This document shows, in pieces, positions 24,642 through 34,079 of a DNA stretch of 64,000 nt. The position numbers and the translations under genes were made by a program. The DNA is from Palsa-504 sp963839095 (GTDB taxonomy: Bacteria; Actinomycetota; Actinomycetes; Streptosporangiales; Streptosporangiaceae). How positions within the stretch are numbered: position 1 is the first letter of the stretch; every line of letters begins with the position of its first letter. Under the pieces are notes generated by a model. That model was not told where the DNA came from, did not search any database, and saw only the letters and a list, made by a program, of their open reading frames with translations. Location: assembly GCA_963839095.1 (NCBI GenBank), contig CAWIUF010000029.1, forward strand, positions 62,001-126,000. Reading direction: 5' to 3'.

Positions 24642-27533
24642 TCAGAGATGCCCGAAATCTACCTGCTCGGCCAGGACTTCCGCCGCCTGCGGCCTGGTCG
24701 CCCAGATCGGTGAAGATGCCGCGGCCTGGGTCCAGGACTCGCGCGCCTCGGCCGCCAGGCCCAGCCGGGACTGGGCGGTGCCGAGAGATTTCAGGGTGGC
24801 CGCCTGCATGCGCCGGTTGCCGGTGGCCCGGTGGCTGGCCAGCGCCTGCCGCAGGCAGTCCAGCGCCTCCGCGTCCCGTCCCAGGGACAGGTAGCAGCGT
24901 CCCAGGATGTGCAGGGCGTAACCCGCGCCGTCCAGGATAGTCCATCTCGGCGAAGGTGCGCTGGGCCTGCCGCAGGTAGTCAATGGCCTCGGCGGCCCGG
25001 TCCAGGTCGAGCAGAGTCCAGCCCAGGTTGACCAGCGCGACGCCCTCGCCGTACCGGTAGCCCGACCTCGCGGTTCAGCTCCAGCGCGCGCCGGTACAGG
25101 CCGAGGGCCTCTTCCGTGCGGCCGAGGCGCTGGTAGGCATCGGCGAGGTTGTTGGCCGCCTGGGCCTCGCCCATCCGGTCACCGATCTCGCGCCGGATCG
25201 CCAGCGAGCGCTCCAGGTAGGCGATGCCTTCGGGGTCGCGGGTGGCGCCGAGGGCCTCGCCGAGGGTGTTCAGGACCCACGCCTCGCCCCGCCGGTTTCC
25301 CGCCTGGCGGGCGCTGTCCAGCGCGATCCGGTTGGTGGCGATGCAGTCCGCCCAGTTGCCCCGGCTGTTGAAGATGCTGAACAAGCGGGGCGGGCAGCCG
25401 CGCGGCGATCTCGTGCCAGGCCGGACCGCGGCCGCCTGGCGGGTCGGCGGCGACCAGGTTGGCGCGCTCGCTGTCGTACCAGGCGAGGGCCTCCTCGGCG
25501 GCGCCGAAGGCGAGCGCCGGGCCGGCGCCGGCGGCGGCGGCCAGCGGAATGTCGTAGCGGTGCGGCGAGACGGCCGTGGCGGCGGCGTCGGCCGTGCGCA
25601 GGTACCAGGCGAGCAGGCGACTGACCGCGGCCTCGCGCTCGGCCGCGGGTAGGTCGTCCTCGGCCCGTTCGGCGGCATAGACCCGGAGCAGGTCATGGAA
25701 CCGGTAACGGTCCGTGCCCACCGATTCCAGCAGGTGCGCGTCCACTAGGACCTCGAGCGCGTCCTCGGCGGAGTACTCCGGGATGCCGAACAGGGCCGCC
25801 GCCGCCGCGGCGGAGATCGACGGTCCCGTCCACAGGCCGAGCAGGCAGAACGCGCGGGCCGGATCGATGCCCTGCGTATCGGTGCTGGCCGGCAGGCTGG
25901 CGAAGCTGACCTGGAAGCTGGCCCGGACCGCGAGATCCCCGGCCCGCAGCTCGTCCAGCCGCCGGTGCACGTCGCGGAGCCGGGCCGGCCATGGCCGCGA
26001 TGGTCCAGCCGCTGCGGGTAGCCAGCCGGGCCGCGCAGATCCTGATGGCCAGCGGCAGGCCGGCGCAGGCCTCGAGCAGCTCGGCGGTGGCCTCCGGCTC
26101 GGCCGCGGCCCGCGCCTCGCCCACCACCTTGACGAACAGCTTCAGCGCGTCGTCGTCGTCGAGCACGTTGAGGTCGACCAGCCGGGTGCTGGCCAGGTCG
26201 GGCATCCGGCTGCGCGTGGTGACCAGCACCGCGGACGACGCGGTGCCCGGCAGCAGCGGCCGGACCTGGGCGGCGTCCCGCGCGTTGTCCAGCACGACCA
26301 GCATCCGGCGGCCGGCCAGCGTGGTCCGGTACCGGGCCGCCCGCTCGGCCTCGTCCACCGGGATGTCCCGGCCGTCCACGCCGAGGTCGCGCAGGAACCG
26401 GGCCAGCACGTCCCCGGGCGGCACCGGGTTCGGCGGTCGCGCCGAGCAGGTCGACGTACAGCTGGCCGTCGGGGAAGCTGACCGCGCGATCCGGTGGGCG
26501 GCGTGCACGGCCAGCGAGGTCTTGCCGAGGCCGCCCGCGCCGGCCACCACCGCGATGCGGACCGCCCCGGGATCGCTGCTGGCCGCCTCCCCCGCCTGCG
26601 CCAGCAGGTCGCTCAGCCGCTGCACCTGCTCGTCGCGGCCGGTGAAATCGGCGATGTCGGCCGGCAGCTGGGCCGGCCGCGGGGGGGACGGCGGGGCTAC
26701 GCAGCTCCCCCGTGCGTGGGCGGGTTCTCCGGGGGGGTCGTCCCCCCGGGGGCGAACACTCGTCCAGCCGAGATGACGCCAGCGGGCGGCGGCCTGTCCT
26801 TGGCCAGCAGCTCGGCGTGGAACTGCCGCAGCTCGGCGCCGGGGTCCACGCCCAGCTGACCCGAGATGGCGTCGCGGGCCCGGCCGTAGACCTCGAGCGC
26901 CTCGGCGTGCCGGCCCGCGCCGTCCAGCGCGCGCATCAGCAGCAGCCACAGGCCTTCCCGCAGCGGGTGGTCCGCCACCAGCCGGCCGAGCTCGGCCACG
27001 GCCTGGTCGTGCCGGTCCAGGGCGAGCTCGGCGGTGAACCGCAGTTCGAGGGCACCGAGGCGGAGCTCGGCCAGCCGTTCGGCCTCCGCTTCGGTCAGCG
27101 GTGTCGGCGGGACGTCGGCCAGCGGACGGCCGTGCCACAGGTCGAGTGCCTCGGTCAGCAGCCGGGCCGCGTCCTGGGGGTCCCCGTCGGCATGGGCCCG
27201 CCTGCCGTCCCGCACCAGGGTCTCGAACAGCAGCGCGTCGGTGTCCTGCGCGGTCACCCGCAGCAGGTAGCCGGGGGCGCGGGTGATGAGCACGGGATGG
27301 TCCGCGTCGCCCATCAGGCGGCGCAGGCGCAGCACGTAGATGCTGATGAGGTTGCCGGCCCGGGCCGGTGGGTCATCTCCCCAGACCTCGCTGATCAGCG
27401 TGTCGGCGGAAACGATCTCCCCGGGGTGGATGAGCAGGGCGGCCAGCACCGACCGCCACTTGGGAGCCCCGATCGCCCGCCAGTCGTCATCGACCAGGAC
27501 TTCGAGCGGACCGAGAAGCCGGAACCTCATCAT
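24642..27533 (-). pseudogene. AfsR/SARP-family transcriptional regulator with NB-ARC and TPR domains, many frameshifts
   Basis: The start at 27533 (MMRFRLLGPLEVLVDDDWRA) opens a winged-helix OmpR-type DNA-binding domain and a bacterial transcriptional activation domain (ELALDRHDQAVAELGRLVAD). An NB-ARC ATPase follows with Walker A VVAGAGGLGKTSLAVHA and LVVLDNARDAAQVRPLLPG. C-terminal TPR units include GEAQAANNLADAYQRLGRTE and HILGRCYLSLGRDAEALDCL. The total of ~960 codons matches AfsR. The frame changes at about 26700, twice at 26430-26495, then near 25985, 25390, 25065 and 24940. Sequence between breaks is well conserved, so either assembly error or a recent pseudogene fits. The density is the highest in the window, hence the label. 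Confidence 0.8.
26729..26752. repeat. GC-hairpin element, copy 1 (inside the AfsR-like gene)
   Basis: A 24-base CC-G7-TNGT-C6-G5 element that folds back on itself. It lies in the linker between the activation domain and the NB-ARC domain and encodes APGGTTPP on the minus strand. It is 23/24 identical to 55790-55813. Confidence 0.8.
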
Positions 27534-27748
27534 GACCCGGGATCACTCGCCTCCCCTGGCCGGGAACCGGCCGTCAGAGATCTCACTTAACCATGACTCA
27601 ATCGGCGCGTAAACCGCCCGCACCACGATGGGCAGTGTTGGCACCGGGGCCCACGGCGGATACGTAGCGCCGGACGGCAACGGGGGCGTCGTCGTCCGAT
27701 TCGGCGCCCCGGTCGCCCGCTCGCCTGGCGGGGTGGGCGTGGCGGGAA

Positions 27749-27804
27749 GCGGTCCTGGCCCCTGGCCGGGGAGTGCGAGGGACCAGCCTCGTGGCCAGGA
27801 CCGC
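27749..27804. terminator. Long-loop inverted repeat downstream of prs
   Basis: Perfect 12-base arms GCGGTCCTGGCC (27749-27760) and its complement (27793-27804), with a 32-base loop. It may be a second terminator after prs or an operator for the AfsR-like gene. Confidence 0.5.
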
Positions 27805-27821
27805 CCGGTGCCAGCACCATG

Positions 27822-27862
27822 GCCGTCGTCCCCGCGCCTCTGGCGGGGGCGGGGACGACGGT
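27822..27862 (-). terminator. Probable terminator of glmU-prs
   Basis: Arms at 27822-27835 and 27849-27862 pair over 13 of 14 bases (CCGTCGTCCCCGC core) with a 13-base loop. It starts 25 bases after the prs stop. There is no U-tract. Confidence 0.7.
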
Positions 27863-27886
27863 CGCCTGCGGGTCAGCTCGGCCGTC

Positions 27887-28867
27887 TCAGCTCTGGCCGT
27901 CGAACAGGCTGGTGACCGAGCCGTCGCTGAACACCTCGCTGATCGCCCGGGCCAGCAGCGGCGCGATCGACAGCACGGTGAGCTTGTCGAACCGCTTCTC
28001 CTGCGGTACCGGCAGCGTGTTGGTGATGATGATTTCGCTGATCTTGGAGTTCTTCAGCACGTCGACCGCCGCGCCGGAGAGCACGCCGTGGGTGGCGGTG
28101 GCGATAACCCGGTCCGCGCCCTGCTCGAACAGGGCCTCCGCCGCCTTGGCGATGGTCGAGCCGGTGTCGATCATGTCGTCCACCAGGATGCAGGTGCGCC
28201 CGGCCACCTGCCCGACCACCTCGAACATCCGGATCTGGTTGGCCATGTCGGGATCGCGCCGCTTGTGGATGATGGCCAGCGGGCAGCCGAGCCGGTCGGT
28301 CCACCGCTCGCAGACCCGGACCCGTCCGGCGTCCGGCGCGACCACCGTGACCTGGCTGACGTCGAGCTTCTTCTCGATGTAGCTGGCCAGGATGGGCAGC
28401 GCGAACAGGTGGTCCACCGGCCCGTCGAAGAAACCCTGGATCTGGGCGGTGTGCAGGTCGACCGCCATCAGCCGGTCGGCGCCCGCGGTGGCGAACAGGT
28501 CGGCCATGAGCCGGGCCGAGATCGGCTCGCGGCCCCGGTTCTTCTTGTCCTGCCGCGCGTACCCGAAGAACGGCGTCACCACCGTGATCCGGCTGGCCGA
28601 CGCCCGCTTCAGGGCGTCGACCATGATCAGCTGCTCCATGATCCATTCGTTGATGGGCGACGTGTGGCTCTGCAGCGCGAACACGTCACAGCCCCGGACG
28701 GAATCGAGGTAGCGGACGAAGATCTCGCCGTTGGCGAAGCCGAAGAGCTTGGTCGGCGTCGGCGCGATGCCCAGGCACGAGGCCACCTCGTCGGCCAGCG
28801 CGGGGTAGGCGCGGCCGGAGACGAGCAGCATCTTCTTCGTGCCCGACATGGTCGTGCTGCTGCTCAT
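27887..28867 (-). CDS. prs: Ribose-phosphate pyrophosphokinase
   Basis: This 326-aa enzyme makes PRPP from ribose 5-phosphate and ATP. Motifs are VVTPFFGYARQDKKNRGREP, AVDLHTAQIQGFFD and the PRPP loop CILVDDMIDTGSTI. The ATG at 28867 (MSSSTTMSGTKKMLLVSGRA) is chosen because it overlaps the glmU stop as ATGA and GAAGGAG lies upstream. Longer in-frame sequence is a glmU shadow. glmU-prs is a conserved actinobacterial pair. Confidence 0.97.
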   Translation of the reverse strand: MSSSTTMSGTKKMLLVSGRAYPALADEVASCLGIAPTPTKLFGFANGEIFVRYLDSVRGCDVFALQSHTSPINEWIMEQLIMVDALKRASASRITVVTPFFGYARQDKKNRGREPISARLMADLFATAGADRLMAVDLHTAQIQGFFDGPVDHLFALPILASYIEKKLDVSQVTVVAPDAGRVRVCERWTDRLGCPLAIIHKRRDPDMANQIRMFEVVGQVAGRTCILVDDMIDTGSTIAKAAEALFEQGADRVIATATHGVLSGAAVDVLKNSKISEIIITNTLPVPQEKRFDKLTVLSIAPLLARAISEVFSDGSVTSLFDGQS

Positions 28868-30327
28868 CGGTCCCGTGCTCCTTCGTGCCCCTCGGCGTCT
28901 CGGCTTGGCGGGCGCGGGCGGCGGCCGCGGCGGATCCGGTGCCCGGCCGCTTGCTGCTCCACCCATCCCGGCGAGTTGTGCTGCCTGCCGCGGGCGACGG
29001 CGATCGCCCCGGCGGGCACGTCCTCGGTGACCACCGACCCGGCCGCGGTGTACGCCCCGTCCCCGATGGTCAGGGGGGCCACCAGGACGGTGTCGCTGCC
29101 GGTGAACACGTGCGCGCCGACCGTCGTGTGGTGCTTGGCCATTCCGTCGTAGTTGGCGAAGATCGTGGCCGCGCCGATGTTGGAGCGCTCGCCGATGTCC
29201 GCGTCGCCCACATAGGACAGATGCGGCACCTTGGCTCCCTCACCCACCGTGGAGTTCTTCAGCTCGACGAAGGTGCCGATGTGGGCACCCGGGCCGATCC
29301 GGGTACCGGGGCGCAGCCGGGCGAACGGCCCGACGGTCGCGGCCGGGCCGATCTCGGCCGACTCGCACACGGTGTACAGGAGCATCGCGTCCGGGGCCAC
29401 CGAGGTGTCCCGCAGCAGGCAGCCGGGGCCGATCCGGGCCCCCGTCCCGACCGACGTGCGTCCCTCCAGGTGCGTGCCTGGCAAGATCATCGCGTCGGGC
29501 GCGAGCGTCACGTCCACGTCGATCCAGGTCGACGACGGATCCATGATCGTGACCCCGGCGCGCATCCAGGCCTCGAGCAGGCGGCCGTTGAAGGCGCGGC
29601 GGGCCTGGGCGAGCTGCACCTGGTCGTTGACGCCTTGGATCTCGGCCGGATCGCCGGCCAGGACGGTGCCGACCAGGTGGCCGTCGCCCCGCAGGATGCC
29701 CACCACGTCGGTGAGGTACTCCTGGCCCTGCGCGTTGCCGGTGGCGACCCGCTTGATCGCGTCGGCCAGCAGCGCGCCGTCAAAGGCGTAGCAGCCGGAA
29801 TTGATCTCGCTGATGGCCCGCTGGGCCGCGGTGGCGTCGGCTTCCTCCACGATCGCGGTCAGCGCGCCGCTGCCGTCCCGGAGGATGCGCCCGTACCCGG
29901 ACGGGTCCGGGACCAGCGCGGTGAGTACGGTCACCGCGCTACCCGCCGCGGCGTGCTCCCGGACGAGCGCGGCCAGTGTCTGCGCCCGGAGCAGGGGCAT
30001 GTCACCGTAGGTCACCACGACGATGCCGGACAGGTCGCCGAGAGCCTCGGTCACCGTGCGGACCGCGTGGCCGGTGCCGCCCTGCCGGTCCTGCACCACC
30101 ACGTGCACGTCAGGCGCCTGCTGGACGGCTTCGGCGCTGACCTCGTCCCGGCGGTGGCCGACGACGACGACGAGGCGCTCCGGCGCGAGCTCACCCGCCG
30201 CCGCTAGCGCGTGCCCGAGCATGCTGCGACCGCACATGGAGTGCAGCACCTTCGGGACCCGCGAATTCATCCGGGTGCCCTCGCCCGCGGCGAGGACGAT
30301 GACAGCGACCGGGCGAGGCTCGCTCAC
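28864..30327 (-). CDS. glmU: Bifunctional UDP-GlcNAc pyrophosphorylase / glucosamine-1-phosphate acetyltransferase
   Basis: This 487-aa enzyme makes UDP-GlcNAc for peptidoglycan. The N-terminal uridylyltransferase has VIVLAAGEGTRMNSRVPKVL, QGGTGHAV and VTYGDMPLL. The C-terminal left-handed beta-helix has hexapeptide repeats (PGTRIGPGAHIGTFVELKNS, YVGDADIGERSNIGAAT). An Arg-rich tail ends at the stop overlapping the prs ATG. A short hairpin lies ~50 bases upstream. Confidence 0.97.
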   Translation of the reverse strand: MSEPRPVAVIVLAAGEGTRMNSRVPKVLHSMCGRSMLGHALAAAGELAPERLVVVVGHRRDEVSAEAVQQAPDVHVVVQDRQGGTGHAVRTVTEALGDLSGIVVVTYGDMPLLRAQTLAALVREHAAAGSAVTVLTALVPDPSGYGRILRDGSGALTAIVEEADATAAQRAISEINSGCYAFDGALLADAIKRVATGNAQGQEYLTDVVGILRGDGHLVGTVLAGDPAEIQGVNDQVQLAQARRAFNGRLLEAWMRAGVTIMDPSSTWIDVDVTLAPDAMILPGTHLEGRTSVGTGARIGPGCLLRDTSVAPDAMLLYTVCESAEIGPAATVGPFARLRPGTRIGPGAHIGTFVELKNSTVGEGAKVPHLSYVGDADIGERSNIGAATIFANYDGMAKHHTTVGAHVFTGSDTVLVAPLTIGDGAYTAAGSVVTEDVPAGAIAVARGRQHNSPGWVEQQAAGHRIRRGRRPRPPSRDAEGHEGARDR

Positions 30328-30376
30328 GGCAGCAGGTCTCCTCGGTTAGCGCACCAGCATCTGCGGTCTCCGGGGC

Positions 30377-30399
30377 TTCCGCGGGTTTCGCCCGCGGAA
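30377..30399. repeat. Hairpin in the glmU leader
   Basis: TTCCGCGGG and CCCGCGGAA around the loop TTTCG, about 50 bases before the glmU start. It may be a terminator for upstream transcription or a leader structure. Confidence 0.5.
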
Positions 30400-30560
30400 C
30401 CGCCCAGCCGGCACTGGTCAGGATGCTTGGGATATTCCCGGATGCGACGGCGAATATGTCACCCGCCGCTCATCTGCAGGATACCGTCCGGCCCGCATGA
30501 TCGGAGGGCTGGTTCGGCCGGCGACCCGGCGGATTCCGGTTCCGGCCTCACCGAACGGGG

Positions 30561-30589
30561 TTCCCGGCCCGGGATCGCCGGGCCGGGAA
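30561..30589 (-). terminator. Terminator of the DHA2 transporter gene
   Basis: Perfect 12-base arms TTCCCGGCCCGG / CCGGGCCGGGAA with a 5-base loop, starting three bases after the transporter's TGA. Confidence 0.75.
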
Positions 30590-30591
30590 GC

Positions 30592-32472
30592 TCAGCGCGG
30601 CTCCGTCCCGGCGGACTTGGTAACCGCAGGCGAATGGCCATTTCCGCGTGAATCGGGCGAACCGTTGGCCGTGCTGACGTCCCCGGCGGGCGCGACGATC
30701 TCGCTGGGCTCGAGGCCGGCGTCCCCGGCCACCGCCGCCAGCTCGGCACCGAGCGGCTCGGCCGGGGCGGCCGCGCCGGCCTGGTTGCGACGGCCGGTGA
30801 GAGCCGAGGCGACGACGGCGATCAGGCTGGCCGCGATGGCAAACGCGAACGCGACCCCGAGGCCGGACTTGAACGGGGCAGTGATCAGGTGCGGGAAGAA
30901 CTGGCGCCCGGTCACGTAGGCGGCGTGCCCGGCCGACAGGTGCCCGAGCAGCGGGCCGAGCAGCTGCTGCATCGGGTTGTAGCCGAGGAAGGCCGCGAAC
31001 AGCACGCCGATCGGCGGCAGGTGCGAGATCTGCGTGGCGGCCGCGGCCGGGACGCCCTGCGCGGTCAGCCCGCTGGACAGCGCACCCGGCAGCTTGCTGG
31101 ACAGGCCGGCGACCATCAGCGAGAAGAAGATCCCGATGGACAGGACGAACGCGGTGTTCATGAACGTGGCGATCATCCCGCCGGCCGCGCCGCGCTGGTT
31201 GGCGGGCACGGCGTTCATCATCTCCGCCCGGTTCGGCGAGGCGAACAGGCCCGAGCCGAACCCGTTCAGCGCGATGATCAGCGCGAACTCCCAGTAGGAG
31301 AAGTTCACCGGCACGAACAGCAGGACGAAGAAGGTGATCGCGGTCAGCAGCGCGCCGCCCGTGGTGAACCCCTTGGCGCCGTACCGGTCCGACAGCACCC
31401 CGGACAGCGGCGCCGAGAGCAGGAAGCCGATCGTCAGCGGGACCAGGTAGATGCCCGCCCACAGCGGGGTCTGGCTGAAGCTGTAGCCGTGCAGCGGCAG
31501 CCAGATGCCCTGCAGCCAGATGATCAGCATGAACTGCATGCCGCCGCGGCCCAGCGCCAGCATCAGGTTCGCCAGGTTGCCCCAGGCGAAGGCCCGGATC
31601 TTGAACAGCGAGATCCGGAACAGCGGCTCGGCGACCTTCGTCTCCACGAACGCGAAGATCACCAGCAGGACCACCCCGCCGATGATCGACGACAGCACGA
31701 ACGGGCTGGTCCAGCCCATGGCGTGCCCGCCGTAAGGCTGCAGGCCGTAGGTGATGCCGACCAGGATCGCGATCAGGCCCACGGCGAACAAGATGTTGCC
31801 CCACCAGTCCATCCGGGCGTGCTTGCGCACCCCGATGTCCTTGAGCATGTAGTACGCCCACACGGTGCCGAACGCCCCGATCGGCGCCGAGACCAGGAAG
31901 ATCAGGTGCCAGTTGACCGGGCCGAGCAGGCCGCCGAGCAGCAGGCCGAGGAACGAGCCGCCGATGGCCGCGATCGAGTTGATGCCCAGCGCGGTGCCGC
32001 GCTGGTTGGCCGGGAACGCGTCGGTGAGGATAGCGGTGGAGTTGGCGAACAGGAACGCGCCGCCGACGCCTTGCACGACCCGCCAGAGGATCAGCCACAG
32101 CGCCCCGGCCGTGCCATGCTGCCAGGTCACGGTCAGGAAGATCGAGGCCACGCTGAAGATGGCGAACCCGAGGTTGTACATCCGGACCCGGCCGAACATG
32201 TCGCCCAGCCGCCCGAAGCTCACCACCAGCACCGCGGACACGACCAGGAAGCCCATGAACATCCACAGCAGGTAGCTGGTGTTACCCGGGCTCAGCGGGT
32301 TCAGCCCGATGCCGCGGAAGATGTCCGGCAGCGCGATCAGCACGATCGACTGGTTGATCGTCACCATCAGCACGCCCAGCGTCGTGTTCGACAGCGCGAT
32401 CCACTTGTAGCGCGGTCCCAGCTCGGCCTGCGCAGGCGCGCCAGCCCTCACCTGACCAGAATCGGAAGTCAT
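30592..32472 (-). CDS. DHA2-type major facilitator superfamily transporter
   Basis: This 626-aa membrane protein with about 14 predicted helices belongs to the proton-driven drug/metabolite exporter family. Motif A-like VVSFGRLGDMFGRVRMYN and motif C-like NSIAAIGGSFLGLLLGG are visible, with TINQSIVLIALPDIFRGIGL in TM1. An Ala/Glu-rich cytoplasmic tail ends the protein. ATG 32472 (MTSDSGQVR) is chosen; a TTG at 32526 is rejected because it lies in the palindrome TTGACGTCAA. The same palindrome precedes the marR gene at 38021, so that regulator probably controls this exporter. The substrate is unknown. Confidence 0.9.
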   Translation of the reverse strand: MTSDSGQVRAGAPAQAELGPRYKWIALSNTTLGVLMVTINQSIVLIALPDIFRGIGLNPLSPGNTSYLLWMFMGFLVVSAVLVVSFGRLGDMFGRVRMYNLGFAIFSVASIFLTVTWQHGTAGALWLILWRVVQGVGGAFLFANSTAILTDAFPANQRGTALGINSIAAIGGSFLGLLLGGLLGPVNWHLIFLVSAPIGAFGTVWAYYMLKDIGVRKHARMDWWGNILFAVGLIAILVGITYGLQPYGGHAMGWTSPFVLSSIIGGVVLLVIFAFVETKVAEPLFRISLFKIRAFAWGNLANLMLALGRGGMQFMLIIWLQGIWLPLHGYSFSQTPLWAGIYLVPLTIGFLLSAPLSGVLSDRYGAKGFTTGGALLTAITFFVLLFVPVNFSYWEFALIIALNGFGSGLFASPNRAEMMNAVPANQRGAAGGMIATFMNTAFVLSIGIFFSLMVAGLSSKLPGALSSGLTAQGVPAAAATQISHLPPIGVLFAAFLGYNPMQQLLGPLLGHLSAGHAAYVTGRQFFPHLITAPFKSGLGVAFAFAIAASLIAVVASALTGRRNQAGAAAPAEPLGAELAAVAGDAGLEPSEIVAPAGDVSTANGSPDSRGNGHSPAVTKSAGTEPR

Positions 32473-32516
32473 TGGCCTTAGCCTCACAGGCAACTTTGGC
32501 AGCAGCAGAAACTTGC

Positions 32517-32526
32517 TTGACGTCAA
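32517..32526. promoter_or_regulatory. Candidate MarR operator, copy in the exporter promoter
   Basis: Perfect palindrome TTGACGTCAA 45 bases before the exporter start. It is identical to the core of the site at 37993-38006 upstream of the marR gene. Confidence 0.6.
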
Positions 32527-32754
32527 CTAACTATAACGCATGCCCTGGCTGAGATGCCCGTCCGGGCCGGCGCCCACGGAGCCCGACACGCACTCGTTCC
32601 GGACCGGCGTGCGGGCGCGTTCCGATGGCCGCATCCCGCGACAACGCCACGGGAACCGCATTTCCTGATGCCGTCGAAACATGACCTTCACGCAATTCGT
32701 TGCCATATTCGATATGAGTCCGAAAATGTCAGATACTCGTACTAGAGTTCTATT

Positions 32755-33598
32755 ATGCGAAACGCTCAGGAAATGGCCGCTCTGCGGCAACGCATTGTCC
32801 AGCTTCGCCGCGAGGGCAAGTCCCGCCGCGAGATCAAGGAGATCGCGGGCCCGATGAGCAACTCCACGCTCGACGACGCCCTCAGGGGCGAGCCGCCGCC
32901 TGAATGGACCCGCCGCCCCAACGCCAAGGACGAACTACGGACACGCGCCCGGGAACTGCGCACACAGGGCCTGGACTACGAGGAGATCGTCGCCGCCCTC
33001 GGCGTGGCCAAGAGCTCGGTCTCGCTGTGGGTCCGCGACCTTCCCCGCCCGGCCCGGCTCAGCTACGAGGAATGCCGGAAGCGGATCTGCCGAGGGCACT
33101 CGCCGCTACTGGGCCGCCGAGCACCCAGTCCGCGCCGCCGCGCGGGCCGCGACCTGTGCAGACGCCGCGAGCCCAGATCGGTGCGCTGACCGATCGCGAG
33201 GTGCTGATCGCGGGGGCGATCGCCTACTGGTGCGAAGGCGCGAAAAACAAGCCTGATCGCCGCTCCGACCGCGTGATATTCACGAACAGCGACCCGGCTC
33301 TCATCCGCTTCTTCCTCGGTTCCTGGATGTCACCGGAACCCCGCGGGCAAACGCCACGTTCCGGGTCTGCATTCACGAGAGGGCCGACGTAGAAGCGGCC
33401 CAGCGCTTCTGGCTGAAGGTCACTGGCGCCCCAGCCGACCAGTTCCGCCGTCCGACGCTCAAGCGCCACAACCCCAGGACGATACGGAAGAACGTCGGTG
33501 AGGACTATCACGGCTGCCTGCGTATCGACGTCCGGCTCAGCAGCAGCCTCTACCGCAGGATCGAAGGCTGGTCAGCAGCGATCATGAGCGATGCCTGA
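32755..33598 (+). CDS. Helix-turn-helix protein of unknown function, two frameshifts
   Basis: ATG 32755 opens a protein with two N-terminal HTH units: REGKSRREIKEIAGPMSNST and LDYEEIVAALGVAKSSVSLW. The frame breaks near 33090-33130 and again near 33330. The later pieces are DREVLIAGAIAYWCEGAKNK, VIFTNSDPALIRFFL, and FRRPTLKRHNPRTIRKNVGE then YRRIEGWSAAIM, ending at TGA 33596-33598. Similar ~280-aa proteins are common and uncharacterised in Streptomyces. The C-terminal pattern (GAxxYWxEG, then NSDPxLIxxF) is faintly like LAGLIDADG-type endonucleases; this is only a guess. The upstream ~60 bases are AT-rich. It lies next to tRNA-Gln. Confidence 0.7.
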
Positions 33599-33632
33599 CG
33601 CCAAGGTGGGCAGGCACCGAACCCACTTACTG

Positions 33633-33705
33633 CTCCCGGGGAAGGATTCGAACCTTCGTTAACGATTCCAAAGACCGTCGTCCTGCCTGGCTGGACGACC
33701 CGGGA
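33633..33705 (-). tRNA. tRNA-Gln (anticodon UUG)
   Basis: A full cloverleaf of 73 bases folds on the minus strand. The acceptor is TCCCGGG with CCCGGGA. The D-stem is GTCC/GGAC, the anticodon stem ACGGT/ATCGT with loop CTTTGGA, and the T-arm GAAGG-TTCGAAT-CCTTC. The anticodon TTG reads CAA and CAG by wobble. The discriminator is G; CCA is not encoded. In many actinobacteria a tRNA-Gln lies close to glmU; here two genes separate them. Confidence 0.92.
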
Positions 33706-33916
33706 TTGTTCGAGTCCTGATTCTACTGGAACTGAGTCCGGACGACCGCCTTCATGTTGAGCCGCCACGCCCTCTTCGGCGCGCAGGCAAGCGCGGCGCA
33801 GGCAGGCAAGCGGACGCCTAGGTCTTCGGAGTCGCCAGCACCGCGGTTAGCTCGGCTACGGTGCTGCTCTTGCAAGAGTCAACGGGATGTAACGAATAGG
33901 ACACAGGCCGCTGATG

Positions 33917-33935
33917 TGTCTCGCATTACGAGACA
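33917..33935. promoter_or_regulatory. Dyad operator candidate 1 upstream of the desaturase
   Basis: TGTCTCG and CGAGACA, perfect 7-bp arms with a 5-base spacer, 145 bases before the desaturase start. The pattern suits a TetR-family dimer. The regulator is unknown. Confidence 0.5.
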
Positions 33936-34003
33936 AGTTCGGGGTCGCTCATACGAAATTCATAGTCCTAGTTGCAGAAATTCATCCGCCACCCCTTGCA
34001 TAA

Positions 34004-34019
34004 CCTACGGTGTCGTAGG
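34004..34019. promoter_or_regulatory. Dyad operator candidate 2 upstream of the desaturase
   Basis: CCTACG and CGTAGG around GTGT, overlapping a possible promoter (-35 TTGCAT at 33996, -10 TAGGCT or TACGGT nearby). The TetR gene just downstream of the desaturase is the obvious candidate regulator. Confidence 0.55.
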
Positions 34020-34079
34020 CTACGGTTACGTAAGCGTACAAGCGCTCGTGCCCGTTTCGTCTAGTTTCCGAGGAGCACG

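Larger units (their letters stand above)
27534..27886. other. Intergenic region between prs and the AfsR-like gene
   Basis: 353 bases with no convincing gene. It contains two hairpins downstream of prs (27749-27804 and 27822-27862). The last ~60 bases before 27533 are less GC-rich (CTCACTTAACCATGACTCAA) and probably hold the regulator's promoter. I see no clear -35/-10 pair. Confidence 0.6.
33706..34079. other. Intergenic region upstream of the desaturase
   Basis: 374 bases with no convincing gene. From about 33890 on it is less GC-rich than the flanks and contains two or three dyad repeats (33917-33935, 34004-34019, and TTACGTAA at 34026-34033). These probably form the regulated promoter of the desaturase. 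The first ~150 bases after the tRNA are featureless. Confidence 0.65.

Noticed and set aside
32473..32526. TTG start at 32526 for the DHA2 exporter
   Set aside because: It lies within the palindrome TTGACGTCAA and has no ribosome binding site. ATG 32472 is better placed.
33633..33705. Phage or ICE attachment site at the tRNA-Gln 3' end
   Set aside because: No direct repeat of the tRNA 3' end and no integrase gene were found nearby, so integration is not supported.
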